Shown piece by piece: positions 1-5,826 of a stretch of 7,672 nt of DNA. Both the position numbers and the translations under genes were made by a program. The DNA comes from an uncultured Clostridia bacterium (GTDB lineage: Bacteria; Bacillota; Clostridia; Oscillospirales; CAG-272), in assembly GCA_947624945.1 (NCBI GenBank), contig CANQMJ010000118.1, positions 1 to 7,672 of the forward strand, in the 5' to 3' direction. Position 1 is the stretch's first letter; the number at the start of each line of letters is the position of its first letter. Under the pieces are notes generated by a model. The model was not told where the DNA came from, did not search any database, and saw only the letters and a list, made by a program, of their open reading frames with translations.

Positions 1-47
1 CACGATTCAGCCGGTGGCGGAGATAGCGAAGCTCGCGCACGAGCACG
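1..47. repeat. Inverted repeat, left arm (partner 325-371)
   Basis: Bases 1-47 are the exact reverse complement of 325-371, with no mismatch over 47 bases, and the match stops at 48 versus 324. The arm touches the window edge, so its full length is unknown. Both arms lie in the same cysteine desulfurase gene. The family needs a unique coding sequence here, so a fold-back assembly chimera is the simplest explanation. Confidence 0.95.
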
Positions 48-844
48 CGCTCCATGTCGGGGAGCCTGTCGACGGCGTTTGACAGCGCCGTCGCAAGTCC
101 CACGATTCCGGCAACGTTTTCGGTGCCGCTTCTCATCATGCGCTCCTGACCGCCGCCGTCGAGGTACTTGTATATCTTTATACCCTTTTTCATGTAGAGC
201 GCGCCGACGCCCTTCGGCGCGTTCAGCTTATGTCCCGACATCGACAGCATGTCGACGCCGAGCTCTTTTACATTGACCGGTATCGCGCCGACGGCCTGCA
301 CCGCGTCCGTGAACATGAGCGCGCCGTGCTCGTGCGCGAGCTTCGCTATCTCCGCCACCGGCTGAATCGTGCCGATCTCGTTGTTGGCGAGCATTACGGC
401 GACTATCGCGACGTCGTCCGTTATAGCCTTCGCCATCTCGTCCATGTCGACGACGCCGTTATTTTTCACCTTTACGTATGTGACCGTAAAGCCCTCGCGT
501 TCGAGCGCTTCGCACGAACGGAGCACGGCGGGATGCTCGATCGCAGTCGTAATAACGCGGCTGCGTCCTTTCTTGTCGCGCATATAGCGCGCGCCGCCCT
601 TGACGGCCCAGTTGTCGGCCTCTGTGCCGCATGAGGTGAAATAGACCTCGCTCGGAGCGCAGCCGAGCTTTTCGGCGACCGTCGCGCGCGCTTTGTCAAG
701 ACCACACCTCGCCTCTCGCCCTTTCGAGTACATGCTCGACGGGTTGCCCCAGAACTCGGTCAGGTACGGCGTCATCGCCTCCACGACTTCCTTTGACACC
801 GGCGTCGTCGCCGCGTTGTCTGCGTAAACGAATCTGTTTTCCAA
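1..844 (-). CDS. Cysteine desulfurase (NifS/IscS family), 3' end outside window or chimeric
   Basis: PLP enzyme that takes sulfur from L-cysteine as a persulfide for Fe-S cluster or thio-cofactor assembly in the cytoplasm. About 281 N-terminal residues of an expected 380-400 are visible. They begin MENRFVYADNAATTP and include CGTEADNW, IEHPAV with the PLP-stacking His at residue 104, TDAVQ with Asp180, SGHKLNAPKG with the PLP Lys at 206, and RSGTENVAGIVG. These three positions match E. coli IscS numbering exactly. The catalytic-cysteine loop, expected near residue 325, is not in the window. The start is a TTG: GGAGGG lies 5 bases upstream and no in-frame ATG fits. The gene is divergent from the HxlR regulator. 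The last 47 bases (1-47), about 15 codons, are an exact inverted copy of 325-371, so residues after about 265 may be artefactual. NifS, IscS or another paralog cannot be decided here. Confidence 0.93.
   Translation of the reverse strand, partial: MENRFVYADNAATTPVSKEVVEAMTPYLTEFWGNPSSMYSKGREARCGLDKARATVAEKLGCAPSEVYFTSCGTEADNWAVKGGARYMRDKKGRSRVITTAIEHPAVLRSCEALEREGFTVTYVKVKNNGVVDMDEMAKAITDDVAIVAVMLANNEIGTIQPVAEIAKLAHEHGALMFTDAVQAVGAIPVNVKELGVDMLSMSGHKLNAPKGVGALYMKKGIKIYKYLDGGGQERMMRSGTENVAGIVGLATALSNAVDRLPDMERVLVRELRYLRHRLNR
325..371. repeat. Inverted repeat, right arm (partner 1-47)
   Basis: This is the internal copy of the 47-bp inverted repeat. It encodes, on the minus strand, the normal family segment GTIQPVAEIAKLAHEHG, so it is the authentic copy. 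The one at 1-47 is the out-of-place copy. The two are separated by 277 bp. Confidence 0.95.
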
Positions 845-849
845 AAATG

Positions 850-855
850 CCCTCC
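850..855 (-). promoter_or_regulatory. Ribosome binding site fixing a TTG start
   Basis: GGAGGG on the minus strand lies 5 bases before the TTG at 844-842. A second GGAGG lies at 866-862, too far away to serve this start. The position of the site picks TTG as the start of the cysteine desulfurase. Confidence 0.8.
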
Positions 856-899
856 GTATATCCTCCGCAAAAAAATTCGTGTGAAATTTTTGTCAGCGG

Positions 900-928
900 T
901 TGAGTTTTAGTATATTCTGTGGTATCAT
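900..928 (+). promoter_or_regulatory. Probable promoter of the HxlR-ROK-GNAT cluster
   Basis: TTGAGT (900-905), a 17-base spacer and TATCAT (923-928) give a moderate sigma-A match. Transcription would start near 935, with a leader of about 55 bases before the ATG at 991. The -10 box overlaps the left arm of the 919-939 palindrome and the leftward promoter. Confidence 0.55.
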
Positions 929-939
929 TATTATACCAC
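919..939. promoter_or_regulatory. Inverted repeat, candidate operator in the divergent promoter
   Basis: GTGGTAT (919-925) and ATACCAC (933-939) are perfect 7-base arms around a 7-base spacer. The element covers the -10 boxes of both divergent promoters. Dimeric winged-helix repressors such as HxlR proteins bind inverted repeats of this size. The adjacent regulator at 991-1428 is therefore the obvious candidate ligand, giving autoregulation plus control of the desulfurase. The binding partner is inference. Confidence 0.65.
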
Positions 940-957
940 GTAAGTAATTTATATCAA
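930..957 (-). promoter_or_regulatory. Sigma-A-type promoter of the cysteine desulfurase
   Basis: On the minus strand there is TTGATA (957-952), a 16-base spacer and a consensus TATAAT (935-930). Transcription would start near 923 and leave a leader of about 80 bases. The -10 box lies inside the 919-939 inverted repeat, so a protein bound there should block this promoter. Confidence 0.75.
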
Positions 958-990
958 GTACGCAGTTTTTTTTGACAAGGTATTATTTTT

Positions 991-1428
991 ATGACCAACG
1001 ACGAGATAATGAACATTGAAGAAACAGAATTCGGCTGCGGCGGCGAATGCGGCGAATGTGAGTCGTGCGGCAGGTCCTCCTGCCACTGCTCGGAGCTGTC
1101 GCCGTGTCCGCTCTCGGCAGTGCTCGACGTTATCGGCGGCAAATGGAAAATACCGATACTGTGCGCGCTGTCCGGGTCGGAGGCGACGCGGTACAACGAG
1201 CTCAAACGGCGTGTGCCGTTCATCACGAACACGATGCTGGCAAACTCGCTGCGCGAGCTCGAGGGCGACGGACTCGTCCTGCGCCGTCAGTACGCGGAAA
1301 TGCCCGTGCGCGTCGAATACTCGCTGACGGAGACGGGACTCAGCCTTCTCCCGATTTTGCACGAAATGCAGCTTTGGGGACTGACGCATCTGCCGAACGC
1401 GGGCGGGGGAGCTGCAAATGAAGCGTGA
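991..1428 (+). CDS. HxlR-family winged-helix regulator with Cys-rich N-terminal extension
   Basis: DNA-binding transcriptional regulator of 145 residues; typical HxlR proteins have about 100-120. Residues 39-135 are a standard HxlR domain: CPLSAVLDVIGGKWK, then YNELKRRVPFITNTML, LRELEGDGLV, and the wing PVRVEYSLTETG. The first 38 residues are an acidic extension with Cys at 16, 20, 23, 26, 31 and 33. The family-typical CP cysteine is at 39. That spacing could hold a metal or an Fe-S cluster, or form disulfides; which one is not shown. Family members such as YodB and HypR sense thiol stress through the CP-region cysteine. The gene starts at ATG 991 with a weak AAGG 10 bases upstream. It is divergent from a cysteine desulfurase, shares the 919-939 palindrome with it, and overlaps the next gene by 11 bases. 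The sensed signal is unknown. Confidence 0.92.
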   Translation: MTNDEIMNIEETEFGCGGECGECESCGRSSCHCSELSPCPLSAVLDVIGGKWKIPILCALSGSEATRYNELKRRVPFITNTMLANSLRELEGDGLVLRRQYAEMPVRVEYSLTETGLSLLPILHEMQLWGLTHLPNAGGGAANEA

Positions 1429-2401
1429 CGGAAGCATCGTCCGCATCGGTATCGACCTCGGCGGCAGCAACATCGCGGCGGGACTGCTCGACATTGACGG
1501 CGGACTCGCATACAAATGCAAGGTCAAAACGGACACCTCGTCCGAGTCCGCCGTATTGCGCGGGCTCGCGGACGTCGTTTTCGACGTTATGCACGCGTGC
1601 GGTCTTGACGCGGGCATCATCGACTCGATAGGAGTCGCATGTCCCGGCGCCGTCAACAGCGAACGCGGCATCGTCGAATACAGCGCGAATCTGCCGCTCT
1701 GCGGCGCCGACATAAGGACTGCTCTGTCGTCCGCCGTCTGCGTTGACGCGGACAAGGTCCGCATCGCCAACGACGCCGACGCCGCCGCGCTCGGCGAATA
1801 TCGCGCGGGCGTCGGCAAAGGCACGGAAAATTTCATGCTCGTCACGCTCGGCACCGGCGTCGGCGCAGGGTGCATATGCGGCGGCAAAATGCTCTCGGGA
1901 CGCGGTCACTCGGCGGGCGAGCTCGGTCACACCGTTATCGTTTACGGCGGCGAGCAGTGCGCGTGCGGACGGCGCGGCTGCGCTGAACAATACTGCTCCG
2001 CGTCCGCGCTGAAGCGTCAGACCAAGGCGAAGATCGAGGCGTGCGAACGCGACGGAATATTTACGTCGATGAAAAAGCTCGTCGCTGACAACGGCGGCAG
2101 AATATCGGCGCGTACCGCCTTCATCGCCGCCGCAGACAGCGATACTGCCGCGCGCGAGGTCGTGGACGCGTACATATCGTATCTTTCGTGCATGCTGACG
2201 AACTTCATAAACATATTTGCGCCGGAGGTGCTCGCGATAGGAGGCGGCGTGTCCGGCGAGGGCGAGCGTCTGCTCGCACCGCTGCGCGAGCGCGTATACG
2301 GCGAGATGTACGACCGCAAGCGTCCGCGCGAGCTTTACACGCGCATCGAATGCGCCGCGCTCGGCAACGACGCCGGCATCGTCGGCGCCGCGATGATATA
2401 A
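1418..2401 (+). CDS. ROK-family sugar kinase, probable glucokinase
   Basis: A cytoplasmic ATP-dependent hexose kinase of 327 residues, probably feeding glucose into glycolysis as glucose 6-phosphate. It has the phosphate-binding DLGGSN (13-18), CPGAVN (75-80), ND at 118-119 with the expected catalytic Asp119, and the LGTGVGAG loop (144-151). The ROK zinc site is His171 plus C-x-C-G-x-x-G-C-x-E (Cys181, Cys183, Cys188). GGGVS near the C-terminus closes the ATP site. The zinc cysteines separate it from ROK proteins that lack kinase activity, and no N-terminal HTH is present, so it is not a NagC/XylR-type repressor. The ATG is preceded by GGGGGAG about 6 bases away and lies inside the end of the HxlR gene, so the two are probably translationally coupled. 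Glucose is the best guess; fructose or another hexose is possible. Confidence 0.92.
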   Translation: MKRDGSIVRIGIDLGGSNIAAGLLDIDGGLAYKCKVKTDTSSESAVLRGLADVVFDVMHACGLDAGIIDSIGVACPGAVNSERGIVEYSANLPLCGADIRTALSSAVCVDADKVRIANDADAAALGEYRAGVGKGTENFMLVTLGTGVGAGCICGGKMLSGRGHSAGELGHTVIVYGGEQCACGRRGCAEQYCSASALKRQTKAKIEACERDGIFTSMKKLVADNGGRISARTAFIAAADSDTAAREVVDAYISYLSCMLTNFINIFAPEVLAIGGGVSGEGERLLAPLRERVYGEMYDRKRPRELYTRIECAALGNDAGIVGAAMI

Positions 2402-2424
2402 AAATATCGCGCAATTAAAACATA

Positions 2425-2808
2425 ATGGTATACAAATATAATGAAAAAGTGTCCGTAAAAGCGCTCGCCGATCTGCGCGAGTCCGTTGGCTGGAGCAGAA
2501 TGGAAAAGGAATACGGAAGCCCTTCGATATCGTCGTATTATCATATCGCGGTTTATGAAGATGAAAAACTTATCGGATATATCGACAGCGTATCAAACGG
2601 CGTGACGGACGCTTATATTCAGGACTTGACGGTCCGTCCAGATCATCAGGGAAAAGGTATCGGCACGGAGCTGATGAATAAAATGATCCGATATCTGAAA
2701 GAAAAGCATATATGTATGATCTCGGTCATTTATGAAGAAGGTCTCGAACCGTTTTATGAGCGATTCGGGTTTTATCATATGATGTGCGGACAAATGGAAA
2801 CGTATTAA
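2425..2808 (+). CDS. GNAT-family N-acetyltransferase
   Basis: A 127-residue protein with one GNAT fold, which moves an acetyl group from acetyl-CoA to an amine; the substrate is not known. Motif A is QDLTVRPDHQGKGIGTELM, with the acetyl-CoA pyrophosphate-binding Q-x-x-G-x-G at residues 75-80. Motif B is FYERFGF near residues 110-116. The N-terminal LADLRESVGW is typical of a common clostridial GNAT subgroup. It lies 23 bases after the ROK stop on the same strand, so it is probably co-transcribed, but no ribosome site is visible before the ATG. It is visibly more A+T-rich than the genes to its left, which may mean recent acquisition. A terminator follows about 60 bases downstream. Confidence 0.9.
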   Translation: MVYKYNEKVSVKALADLRESVGWSRMEKEYGSPSISSYYHIAVYEDEKLIGYIDSVSNGVTDAYIQDLTVRPDHQGKGIGTELMNKMIRYLKEKHICMISVIYEEGLEPFYERFGFYHMMCGQMETY

Positions 2809-2870
2809 GGAATGGCGCACGGCATGTCGTTCAACGTCCGTTCTTCCGCACATAGAAAAAAACACAACAG

Positions 2871-2898
2871 AAAAAGGACGGCGCACGCCGTCCTTTTT
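2871..2898. terminator. Bidirectional rho-independent terminator
   Basis: AAAAAGGACGGC (2871-2882) pairs perfectly with GCCGTCCTTTTT (2887-2898) around a GCAC loop. The T-run on one strand and the A-run on the other allow termination in both directions. It serves the GNAT gene from the left and the XRE-TPR gene from the right. The XRE gene's stop codon begins at the very next base (2901-2899 on the minus strand). The stem is the same as in the hairpins at 4046-4082 and 6584-6609. Confidence 0.92.
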
Positions 2899-3915
2899 TC
2901 ATATCTCGAGCGGACGATACTCGTCGAGCCCGAGCGTGTGGTATTCTTTCCTGTATATGTCGAGATAGTAGTCGGGATCGCTCTCCCATTTGGTGCTGCC
3001 TATCCACGCGTGAGTGATGATGTAGTACGCGCGGTCGATACAGCGTCCGCATTCGTCGGGGCGACCGAGCTTATGATGGCACGCGGCTATTCTGAGATAA
3101 AAGGTCCAGTGATTAGACTGCGTTCCGCCGATCGGGTACGCGTCATAAGAGATATCGTCCGTCTCCATGAACCGCTCGATCACGTCGATCGCCTCGGTAT
3201 AGGAACGGATCGCGCTTTCGTAGTCGCCGATCTCGTAATAGCCCTCTCCCTCACGCGCACACGCTACAAACAGTTCCTGTTCCTCCATCACCTTCCATTC
3301 TTTTGCCTCCGCGAGGCGGTCATCGCCGCGGAGACAGTCTGATGTAACGCGCATTTTGTCCCTGAGCATATAAGGATACATATACGGCAGCGAGTTTATC
3401 AGCTCCTTCGCGTCGTCGTATCGGTCCTGACGGAGGTATATCTCGGCGAGCGTTTCCTTTGCGCGGCAGAGGGAAAACACGTCCGACGCCTCGGCGATGA
3501 TCTGTCCCGCCAGCTTAGCCGCTTTCGTGAGATATTTTTCCTTTTTGTCTTCCTTCGCGTTCGTGATATAGAGGTCGAGCAGATCGGCTTTAAGGCTGTC
3601 GGACGTTGGGTATTTTTCTATCGCAGATAGGAACATCTGCTCGCACTTGTCCGGGTCGTTCCAGAAATATCTGCCCGCCTCGATGCGCAGTTTTTCTATA
3701 TTTTCCTCGCGCTTTTCGATGTCGAAGCCGAAGATGGTGTCGATGCTGACGCCGAAAAGGTTCGCCATCATCGGTATGAGATTTATGTCCGGGAAGCCGG
3801 TGTCGAGCTCCCATTTTGATACCGCCTGCGGCGATACCGCAAGTTTTTCGCCGAGCTGCTCCTGCGTCATTCCCGCCGCGAGTCTCAGCTCGCGTATCTG
3901 ATTTCCGAGTTTCAT
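2899..3915 (-). CDS. XRE-family HTH regulator with TPR-like C-terminal region
   Basis: A 338-residue cytoplasmic transcriptional regulator. Residues 1-66 are a Cro/C1-type helix-turn-helix: IRELRLAAGMTQEQLGEKL, then VSPQAVSKWE with the recognition helix, and NLFGVSIDTIFGF. From about residue 70 on it is all-helical with TPR-like units, for example EGYYEIGDYESAIRSYTEAI (about 220-240) and FYLRIAACHHKLGRPDECGR nearer the end. In RRNPP-type regulators this kind of C-terminal region binds a signal peptide; no peptide gene is seen here. AAGGAG lies 8 bases before the ATG at 3915. The gene has its own promoter in one copy of the 78-bp repeat. The other copy drives the ABC exporter, so joint regulation is likely. 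Termination follows at once at 2898. Confidence 0.9.
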   Translation of the reverse strand: MKLGNQIRELRLAAGMTQEQLGEKLAVSPQAVSKWELDTGFPDINLIPMMANLFGVSIDTIFGFDIEKREENIEKLRIEAGRYFWNDPDKCEQMFLSAIEKYPTSDSLKADLLDLYITNAKEDKKEKYLTKAAKLAGQIIAEASDVFSLCRAKETLAEIYLRQDRYDDAKELINSLPYMYPYMLRDKMRVTSDCLRGDDRLAEAKEWKVMEEQELFVACAREGEGYYEIGDYESAIRSYTEAIDVIERFMETDDISYDAYPIGGTQSNHWTFYLRIAACHHKLGRPDECGRCIDRAYYIITHAWIGSTKWESDPDYYLDIYRKEYHTLGLDEYRPLEI

Positions 3916-3923
3916 AGTTTTTT

Positions 3924-3929
3924 CTCCTT
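3924..3929 (-). promoter_or_regulatory. Ribosome binding site of the XRE-TPR gene
   Basis: AAGGAG on the minus strand, 8 bases before the ATG at 3915. It is a near-consensus site and fixes this start. Confidence 0.85.
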
Positions 3930-3946
3930 AGATGTGATTTATTCTC

Positions 3947-3958
3947 TTGCAGCTGCAA
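3947..3958. promoter_or_regulatory. 12-bp perfect palindrome at the predicted start site
   Basis: TTGCAGCTGCAA is fully self-complementary. It sits directly downstream of the -10 box (3968-3963), over the expected transcription start of the XRE-TPR gene and just outside the 78-bp repeat. A repressor bound here would block initiation. It is absent in front of the ABC gene. The XRE protein itself is a candidate ligand (inference). Confidence 0.55.
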
Positions 3959-3962
3959 TTAT

Positions 3963-3990
3963 ATTTTATCACACCGCGCGGGAATATCAA
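3963..3990 (-). promoter_or_regulatory. Promoter of the XRE-TPR gene
   Basis: On the minus strand: TTGATA (3990-3985), a 16-base spacer, and TAAAAT (3968-3963). The expected start is near 3956. A-runs at about 3999-4010 resemble an UP element. Confidence 0.7.
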
Positions 3991-4012
3991 GCATCGCGTT
4001 TTTGAGTTTTTG

Positions 4013-4025
4013 CAACTTAAAGTTG
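4013..4025. promoter_or_regulatory. 13-bp palindromic box upstream of the -35
   Basis: CAACTT, A, AAGTTG is a perfect palindrome about 60 bases before the expected start site, a position usual for an activator. In copy B (5880-5892) one arm base is changed (CAACGT), leaving the box imperfect. The binding protein is unknown. Confidence 0.5.
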
Positions 4026-4039
4026 AGACGTAAATGCAA

Positions 4040-4088
4040 AGTTGTAAAAAGGACGGCGAGCAGATGATGCGCCGTCCTTTTTTCAACT
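4040..4088. terminator. Terminator of the ABC exporter gene (long stem)
   Basis: AAAAAGGACGGCG (4046-4058) pairs with CGCCGTCCTTTTT (4070-4082) around an 11-base loop. AGTTG (4040-4044) and CAACT (4084-4088) extend the stem with one mismatched pair between. It ends leftward transcripts of the ABC gene 37 bases after its stop, and insulates the XRE promoter that begins at 4037. Confidence 0.9.
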
Positions 4089-4125
4089 GTTTTACGCCTG
4101 TCGGCTGTCATGAGCTTGTCTATCC

Positions 4126-5763
4126 TCACTTTGCGGCGTTTTCAAAAATATTGCCGTCTTTTACGGTGAGAACACGGTTAAATGTACTCAAAAATTCCGG
4201 GGAGTATTCATGGATCGCCGCGATCAAAATACCGCATTTCATATCCGCGATCTTTTTTTCGACAAAGCGCCTCGTCTCAGCATCAAGACCCGTTGTGGGC
4301 TCGTCCAGGATCAAAACATCTGCGCCTCTCACAAGCACGCGTCCCAAGTTCAGCCGCCGCTCTTCGCCGCCCGACATTCCCGTTTCCTCCGTGCCGATAC
4401 GCGTGTCGAGTTGATCTTTTTGACCACTGTACCACTGACCGAGTCCTACGTCGGATAAAATTTTCGTGAGCTTTTCCCGGTCATCATATCTGTCGTCAAA
4501 CATCGTCAAATTGTCTCTGATCGTCGCATCAAAAACAAACGAGCTCTGCTCCAAAAGCGAGACGTTCTTTCTGAAATCCCGATAAGAGTACGACCGAACC
4601 GGCAGTCCGTTTAACAAATATGCGCCGTCCCCGTTCGTCAGAGCGGCGAGATACCTTATCAACGTGGATTTTCCCGAACCGCTTTCGCCGACCACCGCGA
4701 TACGGTCGCCTTTCCGAAATGTCAACGCCACATCGCGCAGTACGGTTTTTTCCTTTGTTCGGACGGAAACGTCCCGCAACGTCATTTCTTCCACACCGTC
4801 AAGTCCGTTTTCGCCCCAAAAGCTCTCCTCTGTCGCGGTGTTTTCTAAGAACGCCGTAATTTTATCGCATACCGCGGACGCCGCGACTACCGAGGCATAC
4901 CGTTCGCTTATGATTTGTATCGGGCCCGCGACAAGCGTCATAAGCTGCGAGAATATAACGAGCTCCGGCAGCGTTATATACTTTTTTGCGACAAAGAAAA
5001 TGCCCACGACCCACGTGCATAAAAACACCAGATTTCCGGCTCCGAACGCTCCCGCGTAAAGGAACGCCCTCATCTTGGCGGACCGATTTTTCTTTTTGAA
5101 AAGCTGTTCGTTCTCGCTGTCGTATCTTCGGTTGATACCGGGAAAGCTGTCGAATACCCTCAAAAAAGAATATCCGTCGAGTATCTGCGTGACAGCATGC
5201 AAATATGTCTTTTTTGCTTCCTGCTCCTCCGTTTTCGCTTTTTGCAGCGGTTTTTCCGACAGCTTCGGGAACATGACAGGGATCACGCTGATGAAAAGCA
5301 TTATGACGGTCATTATCGGCTGTATCCTTACGGCGGAAAATATCGCGGCGCCGAAGCAGCATATTTGAAAATAAACGGCGCCGAGCGAGCCGAAATAATC
5401 CTCTTCTACCGTGGGGATATCGTTATCTATGAGCGACAAACAGTAGCTGTCCTCGTTCTGCCGTTTTTCTTCAACAGACAGCGATTCTATGCGTCTGATA
5501 ACGTCCGCGCGCAGCGACTTGCCGATCTTATGTATCGCAAAATCCCTTGTATAATCCATAAGGAAATTCAAAAATGTGTCGAGAATGATATACAGCAGCG
5601 TGACGATCGCCAATGTCGGCAATTTTATTCGGACGCCGCCCATAGCGGCATCCGTGAACGCGCCAAGCAAATACGCCAAAAGAACCGATGAAACGGCGGC
5701 GAGTAAATTAGATATCACGAAACCGAGTACGGCGCTGCCGTTTTTCCTTACATATCGCCACAT
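4126..5763 (-). CDS. ABC exporter, fused membrane and ATPase domains
   Basis: A 545-residue half-transporter of the MsbA/multidrug-bacteriocin exporter class, expected to work as a dimer in the cytoplasmic membrane and export an unknown substrate. Residues 1-300 hold about six membrane helices, for example near 10-35, 47-70, 127-165 and 236-290. The ATPase domain has Walker A GESGSGKST (359-367), the Q-loop Gln406, the signature MSGGE (463-467, a change from LSGGQ), Walker B VLILDEP (Glu488) and the H-loop His518. No peptidase C39 domain is present. ATG 5763 is preferred over an in-frame TTG at 5811 because GGGGGA lies 7 bases before it. It is transcribed alone from copy B of the 78-bp promoter repeat. 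Its neighbour, the XRE-TPR gene, uses copy A, so the two are probably co-expressed. No partner half-transporter is adjacent. Confidence 0.93.
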   Translation of the reverse strand: MWRYVRKNGSAVLGFVISNLLAAVSSVLLAYLLGAFTDAAMGGVRIKLPTLAIVTLLYIILDTFLNFLMDYTRDFAIHKIGKSLRADVIRRIESLSVEEKRQNEDSYCLSLIDNDIPTVEEDYFGSLGAVYFQICCFGAAIFSAVRIQPIMTVIMLFISVIPVMFPKLSEKPLQKAKTEEQEAKKTYLHAVTQILDGYSFLRVFDSFPGINRRYDSENEQLFKKKNRSAKMRAFLYAGAFGAGNLVFLCTWVVGIFFVAKKYITLPELVIFSQLMTLVAGPIQIISERYASVVAASAVCDKITAFLENTATEESFWGENGLDGVEEMTLRDVSVRTKEKTVLRDVALTFRKGDRIAVVGESGSGKSTLIRYLAALTNGDGAYLLNGLPVRSYSYRDFRKNVSLLEQSSFVFDATIRDNLTMFDDRYDDREKLTKILSDVGLGQWYSGQKDQLDTRIGTEETGMSGGEERRLNLGRVLVRGADVLILDEPTTGLDAETRRFVEKKIADMKCGILIAAIHEYSPEFLSTFNRVLTVKDGNIFENAAK

Positions 5764-5770
5764 ATTATTT

Positions 5771-5776
5771 TCCCCC
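5771..5776 (-). promoter_or_regulatory. Ribosome binding site deciding the ABC start
   Basis: GGGGGA on the minus strand, 7 bases before ATG 5763-5761. The alternative TTG at 5811 has no such site and would add 16 residues without family support. Confidence 0.7.
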
Positions 5777-5826
5777 GTCTTTGATTTTATTGATGAAGAA
5801 CACCGCGGCAAATCGTTCGGTGTGAC

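Larger units (their letters stand above)
3960..4037. repeat. 78-bp promoter repeat, copy A (partner 5827-5904)
   Basis: A direct repeat of 5827-5904, with 74 of 78 bases the same and no gaps. Differences fall at 3972, 3979, 3991 and 4018. It contains the complete promoter of the XRE-TPR gene, two A-runs just upstream of the -35, and a palindromic box. Because both copies face the same way in front of leftward genes, it behaves as a duplicated regulatory module rather than as transposon ends. Confidence 0.93.

Noticed and set aside
230..634. 134-codon plus-strand frame inside the cysteine desulfurase
   Set aside because: Antisense shadow; the minus strand encodes every expected desulfurase motif.
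871..891. AAAAATT-N7-AATTTTT inverted repeat in the desulfurase leader
   Set aside because: A/T-only arms in an A/T-rich leader are weak evidence; too unstable for a convincing RNA hairpin, although an operator cannot be excluded.
845..990. Riboswitch or T-box in the divergent intergenic region
   Set aside because: Leaders of about 55 and 80 bases are too short and show no T-box, SAM or cysteine-related conserved elements.
949..1990. Long open frames on the minus strand (949-1887, 1340-1990) opposite the HxlR and ROK genes
   Set aside because: Low-complexity, Arg/Ala/Ser-rich translations that come from GC-rich antisense codons; the plus-strand genes have clear family motifs.
4862..5691. 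Open frames in other registers within the ABC exporter gene
   Set aside because: They overlap the well-supported exporter and show no domain or ribosome site.
5764..5811. TTG at 5811 as the ABC exporter start
   Set aside because: It has no ribosome site and would begin only about 12 bases from the predicted transcription start; ATG 5763 has GGGGGA at proper spacing.
5800..5823. ACACCG / CGGTGT inverted repeat in the ABC leader
   Set aside because: Only 6-base arms with a 12-base spacer; within what chance gives in such sequence.
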